Shown: in pieces, positions 56,448-64,000 of the stretch
Numbering within the stretch: position 1 is the first letter of the stretch
How the letters are laid out: each line of letters opens with the position of its first letter
DNA from: Fallopia convolvulus
Taxonomy: Eukaryota; Streptophyta; Magnoliopsida; Caryophyllales; Polygonaceae
Reading direction: 5' to 3'
Assembly (NCBI GenBank): GCA_964016875.1
Contig: OZ024723.1
Coordinates: 16,118,074 to 16,182,073 of the forward strand
Length of the DNA: 64,000 nucleotides
The notes under the pieces: generated by a model
What the model saw: the letters and a program-made list of their open reading frames with translations, nothing else
Database searches by the model: none
Told to the model about the DNA's origin: nothing
Translations under genes and position numbers: made by a program

Positions 56448-57212
56448 TTAGCGCACCACCACTAACAACATTTTTCTAATGTTGGGTGCGTACAATACAT
56501 TATGTAAAATAAGTTCCTTCCCACTTGTAAAGTTAAGAAGCACGTCTCCCTTCCCTAAGACTGGAGTCGTCGACTCGTTTCCCATGTAGAGAACTAAACC
56601 GTCCTCTACATCCTTCATGTGCTTGAACCATCGTTTATCCATGCATACGTGGGTGGTGGCACCCGAGTCAATCCACCAATTTTGATTCTCATCCTTCAAG
56701 ATAAGACATTCATCAATTTTAGATACACTAAACAATGAATCCTTTTTACATAAACCAAAATCCATTGGAATACCTTGCTCGTGGCTTGCGCCCGAGCCCG
56801 ACGTAGATGCTGGCGTGCCCTTGTCCTTGTGAACGGTCTTGCATCAACAATCCCGTTTCATGTGACCAACCTTGCCACAATTCCAGCATGTCCCTTTAGC
56901 CTTTTCCTTGGAACCACGCTTCTCGCCATTCCCACCCTTGTACCGTTTGGACATCTTGGCGCCCTTGGCTTATTTCCCCTTACGTTTGGCCGCCTCCATG
57001 GTATTAACCGAATGGGCGGACTTGTCCTCATTCTTCTTCCCTTTATCGTTCATTTTGAACTCCTCCTCAATCCGAAGATGGGAGTCAAGTTGGACAAGAT
57101 TCATGTCCTCCTTAGAGTGCTTGAGAAGATGTTTTGCCTCTTTCCATGAGGGAGGCAACTTGTCAATCATGGAAGAGACGGTGAAGTTCTCATCCATATT
57201 AATTGCATGTTG
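56448..57212 (-). pseudogene. copia gag C-terminus, zinc knuckle and protease
   Basis: Reading leftward from 57212: gag end VSSMIDKLPPSWKEAKHLLK and LDSHLRIEEEFK; a gap with frame change; a perfect CCHC knuckle CWNCGKVGHMKRDC at about 56890-56848, directly followed by TGA; then, in a further frame, the protease with WWIDSGATTHVCMD (56675-56634, Asp-Ser-Gly core) and LHNVLYAPNIRKML. This is the downstream half of the gag split by the nested element. Confidence 0.85.
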
Positions 57213-57217
57213 GGTTA

Positions 57218-59484
57218 CGATGAAAGGATCGATGGTGCAGATGATGCAGAGGGATCGCCTTCAAAGACCTCCAAGGAAGTCCGACAACAAACACCAAAGA
57301 ATCTGAACCGTCTTCAACTGGCTGGATCTTCCTGGTCCGAACTCCAATTTGAGTGATTCTAAAACGAGAAGTTAGATCTTTGAGTCTAGTTGAATCCCTC
57401 CAAATTTCAGAGCTAGAAGATGTGTGGATTGGAAGTTATGATGATTATTATGAGGTGGTGAAGAATCTACCGAGATGGAAATGGAACGATTGATGGAGCG
57501 GATAGAAGCAGATTGATGAAGCGTTGGATATGGATGTTGTCCTTGGATATGAATCACGAAGAACATCAAAATAAGGTTGAGAGATCATCGGATATTACGC
57601 ACCAACAATCAAGCAACAAGATTCATGAAAGAAAATGCAAGAAAACTAGATTGAAAACAAAAGAAAGAACAAGCAAGTCATGTTTCAAGTCTAAGGAAGA
57701 AAGGAGGCAAAAAACAAGCCTTATAACCCTAAACCAACGCCTCTCACAATTCAGCCACACTCCTCTCATTATTACATAAAACACCCTAAAGTTTTAAGAA
57801 AACCAACTTAAAACCTTTAACAAAACATAAGACAAGTTTTAGCACTAGTCGAACCAATAGTCACAGGAACACTCCAACCTTCATCGCCATTAGCCATCGG
57901 AAACTTATGAGCCATGAGTTCCTCCTTGATTTTGTCTAGTATTGCCTTAGCTAGGGCTTGCGTGATGCGCCCAAGATAGGGCATGGCTCCTTGACTCTTG
58001 ACTCGACTTCTTAGTGCCTTGAACACCGATCTTGGTTGCTTGTCCAAGTGTAGGCTCCCCTTTATCATGCACATTGGACTTGTCTTTAGGGCTGGAATCC
58101 CCACTCGAGTCATGGGACAAGGCGCCATCAAAAGTGCCCGAATAGGTAGCACCATCCATCAAAAGCCAAGGCGCTCCAAGGTCAGAATCCGGCATGTGCA
58201 AAGGCGCGCCACGATCTGCTTGCAAGGGCGCCCAAGTAGGCTCGTTACCGAGCGGGGACCCCTCGGTAGGAGGCTCGGCACTAAGAGTGTTGAAGGTGGG
58301 CTCGGTAGATGGACTCACATCATCCTCCTCCCCTTTAAAAGGGTTCGTCCTCGAACCTTGATCCTCTTCTTGTGTTTCCTTGATCTTCCCCACTTGAGGC
58401 ACTTGTGTCCTCTCATCCAGCCCTAGGATTCGGCTCTCCAAGGCATCAAAGCGTGCCTCCATGGATCGCATAGATTGTAGTAGGGACCGCAACATGGCCT
58501 TCACCGAATTGGAAGACTCGTCATTGACCATTTGCTTGTCTTTTTCATCACCTACACTCGTCATCTCAACAAACCAAGTAACAAGAAAGGGAATAGAATG
58601 CACACGAATTAATCACCAAAACTTGCTCGAGATGGAAATCCGACAAGTTGCAAGTAGGAGATGACTATCAAAAGACAACAAGTAAGCAAGATGTTACTTC
58701 TTGGTGTCGTTCCCGTATCCTAGAGTGGAACCAATTCAACAAGCATGTAATGTTCACAAGGGACGTTTTACACACTTGTTCCCCTCGTGATTCACCCAAG
58801 AAAATTCAACAAACAACAATCAAAACAAGCTCTTAATGAAGGGATTAAACAAGGAGTAATGACCACCCATTCAACTTCAAATCAAGCAAGAATGAACCCT
58901 TGGTGTCCCTCCACCATTTTCGTGTGAAAAAAATGCAGCAAGGACTCAAACTTTCTGTCCTTTAACCACAACAAATCAAGGATGCAAATTGATCATAAAA
59001 ATGGCGCAACAAAGGACACACACCACACGAACAACAAGGACTAGTCGGAATTGACAAACACTTGCAACGAGTGGAAATCCAAGGTCGAAACAAGGTTTAG
59101 ATGGCGATACCTTCGTGTGGCTCTGATACCACTTGATGGGAGGATCGATGGTGTAGATGATGGTGCAAAGAGATCGCCGAAAAGTGGACGGAAATCTTCA
59201 CTTGGTTCGAAGGTGGTGGAGCTCGGTGGCTGAATTTCATCTGGGATAAAAAGGGTAGATCTCCCTCGTCCGGACTCGGAATTGGGTGATTCCAAATCCC
59301 AGAGTTAGATATTTGAGTCTAGTTTAACCTCTCAAATTTCAGATCCAGATGATAAGTGGTTCGAGAGTTATGGATCTTGCACTGACAAGGCGACCAAGTA
59401 GGCTCGTTACTGAGCGACAACCCCTCGGTAGGAGGCTCGGTACTAAGAGTGTTGAAGGTTGGCTCGGTAGATGGACTCACATAA
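57218..59484 (-). mobile_element. 2.27-kb LTR element nested in copia gag, with a chimeric 5' LTR
   Basis: The flanks GGTTA (57213-57217 and 59485-59489) are identical, and removing the insert rejoins the gag reading LGQLT with TQHAINMDE. On the - strand the 5' LTR part is 59134-59386 and its 3' counterpart starts at 57218 (both with AGGATCGATGGTG.AGATGATG; clearly diverged). A primer site TGGTATCAGAGCCA (initiator tRNA-Met type) is at 59131-59118. One gag-like ORF, no pol. Its outermost 5' end (59387-59484) is a copy of its own internal segment 58227-58320 instead of LTR sequence. Confidence 0.8.
57947..58603 (-). pseudogene. gag-like ORF of the nested LTR element
   Basis: An open frame whose better-supported part starts near MTSVGDEKDKQMVND (58564) and includes RSMEARFDALESRILGLDER, a coiled-coil-like segment seen at gag N-termini of small chromovirus-type Ty3 elements. 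It then becomes a Pro/Ser/Gly/Thr-rich region (TEPTFNTLSAEPPTEGSPLG). It overlaps another frame at 58155-57817. No gag core, knuckle, protease or RT is seen. The family assignment is tentative. Confidence 0.5.
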
Positions 59485-59489
59485 GGTTA

Positions 59490-59983
59490 GTTGTCCCAAC
59501 ACACAAACCAATTCATGGTATTGGTCCATCACCGGTCTAGACTCCACCATCTTACAGTTGTTGAAGTTAGATACTAGGAACTTCTTGGACGTAGCGTCTT
59601 CGGCCACATATTTTCCTTCGAGTGCTTCCCACAAAATACGAGCGGACTCGAGGTTTTGATACACATCGAAGAGGGAGTCATCCATTCCATTTAGGATGTG
59701 TCCATGACATATATAGTCGTCGTTCTCCCATTTCCCAAAGCGCCAACGTTGGAGCCCAATGGCCAACCTTTCATTGGTTTGTTCCTTGGTCTCGTCCTTG
59801 ACCACTTCCGGTATTGGGGGTGGTACCTCTGGGCACGGCGTTGTTAGCACGTACACCACTTTCAAAGAAGTAAGCAAGAAATGCATCTTCTTTTGCCATC
59901 GCGGAAATCTTGCCCCTCAAATTTTTTCAGTTTCACAAACTTAGAGGCCATCTCCTTAATCAATGACTCACTCGTTTTAGCCA
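59490..59983 (-). pseudogene. copia gag N-terminal part
   Basis: Starts MAKTSESLIKEMASKFVKL at 59983 and, after a one-base shift near 59890, continues KKMHFLLTSLKVVYVLTTPCPE, WENDDYICHGHILNGMDDSL, LWEALEGKYVAEDATSKKFL and MDQYHELVCVLGQL: the UBN2/retrotran_gag pattern of plant copia elements. It is cut at 59489 by the nested LTR element; the rest of gag continues at 57212. Confidence 0.88.
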
Positions 59984-60044
59984 TTATCAATCACCTTGCA
60001 AGACAAAACAACAATACTAAAACAATAAATAAACGTTGAAGATT

Positions 60045-60752
60045 GTTAGTTTTAGAATATATTGTTAGTTGAAGGTTAGATTCGGCTCTTGTAGACCCCG
60101 AAGGGTAGTCAAGAGAGTTTGAATAGACCCCGAAGGGTAATCTCATGAGTAGACCCGAAGGTAATCTCGTTGGGTGTAGACCACAAGGGTAATCACCGCC
60201 GAATAGTTAGTTTATGTTAGAACAAAAGTAAACTTTAAGCATGAACAAAACGTGACTTTATAAAGGCAACGAGTCACTGGATGAGATCCAGTTTTCCTTC
60301 AACGTTTATTGCCCCTATTGATGTCAAGGGTTCAACCACAATAACGTTGTGAGATAAAACATTCCTATACAATGAACATGTGGCAAGCATGTATCATCAT
60401 TGCATATATACGCACCTCTTTCTTCAATAAGTGTTTGTAATTTGATTTGGAAAACCACAAAATACAATCTTGTGATTTTTCACACACTTCTCGAACTCTT
60501 CATGAGAGGCGCCCACCCCTATTTATAGGCCAAGATGGGTGGTGGTTATAGAAAGAGAAAAAGGTAGTTAATTTGTTGAGAAAATTAAGGAGGAAAACAA
60601 GGGAGTTTGTTGCAACCAACTTTTGTAACATCCCTTAACAACTTTTTGAATTTCAAATCCATCCTTATCCAAAACTCAAAAGACAAGGCCCAAAATGGCC
60701 CAATAGCCGTGCGGCCCAACACCCATGGTAGAGCTAGCTTCGATCTAGCTTA
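60045..60752 (-). repeat. copia 5' LTR (right copy)
   Basis: Matches the left LTR from TGTTAGTTTTAG onward, then diverges in the last 10-15 bp (CTTCGATCTAGCTTAGC instead of CTTCGAGCTAGCCATCA), so the outer edge is lost. Confidence 0.85.
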
Positions 60753-61390
60753 GCTAGCCGAGGGCCTTGGACATTGATTCGTCGACGGGATTTTGACGTT
60801 GTTGCAGCATCTACGGTCACCGTCGATGTGGCCTTTAATGGTGCGAGACGAGGGCCTTGGACATTGATTCATCGACGGGCTTTTGACGTTGCTGCAACAT
60901 CTCCAATCACCATCTTGTTCGAGGGCAATTTGTTCCCGGCAAGGGTTTCTTTGATGAGTTGCTTGAACTCCTATATGGCTACCTTCTCATTTTTTCGGTA
61001 GATCTTTCAAGGGGAGATGAATGTCCTTCACTGTAGCGGCGAAAGGAAATGTTTCGAACCAAGTACCGTTGATGCGATGCGGGCATTTGATATGGCCTTC
61101 AAAGGAGCCTTCGGTGTGGTGGTATAAGTAGCCATAGTTCGTCGGCGGGGATGGTGAATAAGTATCGACCGCTTTTGATGTACCCATTCACTACGCCATC
61201 TCCGACGTGGATGGTGGTTGTTTAGCGGTCTCCATTACTAGCTTGAAGCAAATGTCAATGGCGATTCTTTATATAGTACCAATCACGGATCTTGGAGGTG
61301 GCGTCGAACCGATTGATTTCAATCCGACTACGGGTTTAGTACCATGTAGCCTATCTTGAGGCCATGAAAGAAACTAACACATTTGATTAG
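60753..61390 (-). other. unrecognised segment with TATA-preceded short ORF and 90-bp tandem repeat
   Basis: On the - strand CTATATAAAG (61277-61268) is followed by ATG and a 14-codon frame METAKQPPSTSEMA ending TAG TGA at once before a second ATG (61187). From there a 66-codon frame reads MGTSKAVDTYSPSPPTNYG and continues through CPHRINGTWFETFPFAATV to LPLKDLPKK. It looks protein-like but I do not recognise it. Beyond its stop, a 90-bp unit (60759-60848) is repeated in tandem (60849 to about 60915), preserving frame. It may belong to the missing right part of the CACTA element or to unrelated DNA. Confidence 0.35.
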
Positions 61391-61679
61391 TACTATCTCC
61401 GTTTCGCAATGTAAGTCGTTTTTTGATTTTGCACAGGAATTAAGACAAGATTAAAATAGAAAAGATGATAATTTAATGTTTGTTTTTATCACATGCACTA
61501 TTAACTCTTTAACCACTAGAATTGCTCGAGTTAATGATTGTTTTTGGAATGTTAAGTAAATTAAATAGAGTAATGACCTATTTTAGAAAGTTTTACATTA
61601 AATAAGGGAAGTAATGACTTATATTATGAAACACCTTTTAGAGCTAGAAACGACTTACATTATGAAACAGATGGAGTAT
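61391..61679. mobile_element. Stowaway-like MITE
   Basis: 289 bp including TA at both ends. The left end TACTATCTCCGTTTCGCAAT and the right end read inward, TACTCCATCTGTTTCATAAT, are followed on both sides by GTAAGTCGTTT-like sequence. This is the Tc1/mariner Stowaway end pattern, with TA as target duplication. No coding capacity. Confidence 0.85.
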
Positions 61680-62679
61680 ATAAAAGCAACTAAAAAAGGT
61701 TATGAGTTTATACCTTTGTCTTGATCGATCGTTCAAAATCGAAATGGACCACTTTCTATACAACCCTCTATGCTTTCTTAGTGTTTACCTTGTTTGTTTC
61801 GTTTTTGCTCTTAACTTTCTTTCATTTTTTAACGTAGCCTCCCTCTTATGTATCTGAAAGAAAACCCCCCTTAGGCTTTTGCTCTCCTCACCTTTTATTT
61901 TACTCGTATTCGATTTTTGGGTCCAAGGGAGACTATTATTACTAGTAATAAGTTGAGCTAGTAATTAGCCTCCCCACATTAATTACAACATGTAACGTCT
62001 GGGAATGAGAATATAAACGCCTCTCTTTTTACCCTCCATCAACATTCATGACCACCACGTAAATCATTATCAATTTATATACACATTGCACATATATCCT
62101 TTTTTCTTTTATTTCATGCATGCTATACGTGTATATGTAGAGTTTTACATAACTTTCGTATGCAATACATGGAGGAGCTTTGTTACATAATAATTTTAAA
62201 TAAAATTATTATGTAACTTTGACTTTAAACGCCTCTAATCCTCCTTCTCCATTTAATTTTATCAAGATTTATAGTCAATCCCATTTTATGGTTAATTGAC
62301 AATCTCCCATGGAAATAGATCTTTAGCCCATAAATTATAGGCTTCATCAAAATATGGAGAGCCTTGAAACCCATGTTTTACATACCAAGTCAATTATAAC
62401 TTAAGGGTAATTAAGGTCATAATAGTAAACCTCCCTTCATTATAAAATTTGGCTAGGAAATATTATTCTATGGAGAATAATGAACCGGTTGAAAATATTA
62501 CCAACCACCCACTAATTAATTTTTTGGCATTTAAATATATTGGGTCTAGATTGGTATAAGGCTTGTCAATATATAAATATCATAATTCAAACTATGGGTC
62601 CAATTCATACCCATAATTAAACTATGTTATTTTAGCCAAATCATGAAAAAGAAAATTTCATGAAAATTTTCCCCTAAAC
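61680..62679. other. AT-rich spacer, nothing supported
   Basis: About 1 kb of AT-rich DNA without open frames of note. Its one striking structure is the palindrome at 62182-62217. Confidence 0.5.
62182..62217. repeat. 36-bp perfect palindrome with 2-nt centre
   Basis: GTTACATAATAATTTTA, AA, then its exact reverse complement; TTTG precedes the left arm and TTTG follows the right arm. It could extrude as a cruciform or be the relic of a tiny foldback element with a TTTG target duplication. Confidence 0.85.
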
Positions 62680-63930
62680 TGTCGTTACAGACCCCACTGG
62701 GTCAAGAGGAACCTCGATAACGTGCACATCGAACTCGGTAACGGACTTGTGATCATCTTTCTTCCTTAGATAAGGGATCGTCACCGACCCTGGAGGATTG
62801 TAGACACCTCGATGACATCCTCTACAACCTTGTTCAGCATGAGGTGTTCTTCTGGATGGGAGTCATTGATCGGATGAGCATTGCCGGGCTTTATGTGAGT
62901 ATGAAGCATCTTTATCTCTGCAACAACGGTCTCATTAATGGAAGAATTGAAGTGGAATTCAACCACCTCATCCCCAATATCAAAAGTTAGGAGTCCCCTC
63001 CTAACACCGATTTTTACTCCAGTAGTGGCTAAGAATGGCCTCCCAAGAATGATAGGAACCACTGGGTCTTCTGGCTAGGGGTGTTCATAACCGGATATCC
63101 GATCTGATCCAGCTAATCAAATCGAATATCAACAATAAAATTTTCTCTAAAACCATATTCGTATCCGATCCGGGTATACCCGGATATTCGATCCATATAT
63201 CTCGGATCGGATCGGATATCCATGGCGGATATCCGAATATTCATATTTTTATATTTTTTGTATTTAAGTTCCAAATAACTTATTCAATCGGTAAATTTTA
63301 CCCAAAAATCATGATCCAAATAATCATCTGCATAAAAAGAAAAGGAAAGAATAATTTAAAATAAAATAAAATAAAAATGGAGTGTTACTAGGATGTCGAA
63401 GCACATATATAAAAAATATGATTTATGTATCTTTTATTTTATTTGTGGGGTGAAATATATTAAAATAATTAAAAACAAACAAAAAAGGGGTAATACTAGG
63501 AAGTCGAAGCACATAAAACTACTTGGACTATTAAACTTTTTGTTATTGTATAAAATATATATGTATAGTATTATACCCCCGGATATCGGGGGGTTTGACA
63601 ATCCGATCCATATCCGATCCGGTGATCCGACTAATTTTCTCGGATCGGATCGGATTCGGATTTTCGCGGGTCGGATCACCGGATCGGATATTTTTGAACA
63701 CCCCTACTTTTGGCATCTCCATAACAATGAAGTTGTTAGGGACAAAGAACTTGCCCACTTGTATAGGACAATCATCAACGATTCCAGTTGCCTTCACACA
63801 TGATCCGTTTTTCATGTAAAGATTCATGTTCACAGATTCCAATGGTCCCATATTGGTTTTGGACCAAATGGATAGTGGCAGAAGACTTGCGCTGGCACCT
63901 AGATCACACAAAGCTTTGAAACGTGATATG
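62680..63930 (-). pseudogene. Athila gag-pol fragment: aspartic protease, split by a MITE
   Basis: Read right to left: RFKALCDLGASASLLPLSIW (about 63905-63850), VNMNLYMKNGSCVKATGI, CPIQVGKFFVPNNFIVMEM; then the hAT MITE (63706-63076); then VPIILGRPFLATTGVKIGV, LLTFDIGDEVVEFHFN and on to about 62680 (SVTIPYLRKKDDHKSVTEFD). This is the same protease region as in the young Athila element (CDLGAS..LGRPFLAT), from a clearly different, older family member. No LTR or RT is visible inside the window. Sequence right of 63930 is T-rich and no longer matches. Confidence 0.8.
63076..63706. mobile_element. hAT MITE with GGATCCGATATCC-rich ends, nested in Athila protease
   Basis: 631 bp with ends TAGGGGTGTTCA..TGAACACCCCTA and 8-bp flanks CTTCTGGC (63068-63075) and CTTTTGGC (63707-63714), one mismatch: the hAT pattern. 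Both end regions are dense in palindromic GGATCGGATCGGAT / CCGGATATCCG strings. The AT-rich centre has a tandem-like duplication of ACTAGGATGTCGAAGCACATA (63389 and, with one change, 63494). Confidence 0.88.
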
Positions 63931-64000
63931 CGCCTTTTTGGTTGTGTTTTGGGGTGTGTTTTTAGTTTGTTTGAGTCTTTTTCTATAGTTTTGTGTTTTG

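Larger units (their letters stand above)
51444..60752 (-). mobile_element. Ty1/copia LTR retrotransposon on the - strand, decayed
   Basis: LTR copies at 51444-52154 and 60045-60752 enclose gag, protease, integrase, RT and RNase H in copia order when read right to left. By eye the LTRs differ at about 22 of 705 positions (about 97% identical), so the age is similar to the Tat element. The left flank is CAGAG; the right LTR lost its last few bases and no matching CAGAG follows, so its outer edge was rearranged. A second LTR element interrupts gag. No standard initiator-Met primer site is seen next to the 5' LTR (about 60020-60044). Confidence 0.9.

Noticed and set aside
54330..57306. + strand ORFs of 76-144 aa across the copia pol and gag
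   Set aside because: Antisense shadows of the - strand polyprotein.
60753..64000. Search for the CACTA right end (CTAGTAGTG with CAA duplication)
   Set aside because: No match found by eye in the window; the right end is considered missing.

Overview
This is nuclear DNA from a flowering plant, most likely a eudicot. The evidence is two spliced plant genes with GT-AG style introns (one of them GC-AG), plant-type TNP2, L1, Tat, Athila and Copia transposons, and MITE families typical of angiosperms. The species cannot be named from the sequence. Only two genes look intact: VTE1 (tocopherol cyclase, vitamin E synthesis in the plastid; 10256-18021, 10 exons) and a GT47/exostosin-family glycosyltransferase of the Golgi (24942-27030, 4 coding exons). 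They are unrelated neighbours on the + strand.

Layout. 1-791 has no gene. About 792-10051 is a decayed L1-type LINE on the + strand, with a small palindromic MITE nested in its reverse-transcriptase ORF. Its poly(A) tail lies about 200 bp upstream of the VTE1 start codon. VTE1 introns carry a hAT-like MITE, a foldback MITE and an Au-SINE-like insert, two of them with clear target-site duplications (TSDs). At 19369-19572 lies the decayed first exon of a BES1/BZR1-family transcription factor. At 21919-23124 is a 1.2-kb Mutator-type foldback element with long terminal inverted repeats (TIRs) and a 9-bp TSD. The GT47 gene follows; its leader probably carries two coupled upstream ORFs.

From 27.4 kb to the right end the window is almost entirely nested transposons. 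A Tat-lineage Ty3/gypsy element (27439-36923, TSD AATAT) carries an antisense multi-exon ORF block before its 3' LTR. A CACTA element starts at 37000, with 142-bp subterminal repeats, a Myb/SANT-like ORF on the - strand and a broken TNP2 transposase on the + strand. It is split by a very young, pol-less Athila-type element (39858-48361; LTRs of 1472 bp differing at about 3 positions; TSD GAGGG). The CACTA element is cut off at about 51443 by a Ty1/copia element on the - strand (51444-60752). That element's gag is split in turn by a 2.27-kb LTR element (57218-59484, TSD GGTTA) whose 5' LTR is chimeric. After an unrecognised segment, a Stowaway-like MITE and AT-rich spacer, the window ends in an Athila protease fragment split by a 631-bp hAT MITE.

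The observations most worth following are these: the GC-palindromic motif TCGGGCCCGA, paired with GTCGGTCC, repeated through the LTRs, coding and non-coding parts of the young Athila element; a UGA exactly where its gag zinc knuckle should have the last cysteine; the chimeric nested element; and the CACTA element carrying a divergent Myb/SANT-like gene. No tRNA gene, rRNA gene or CRISPR array was found.
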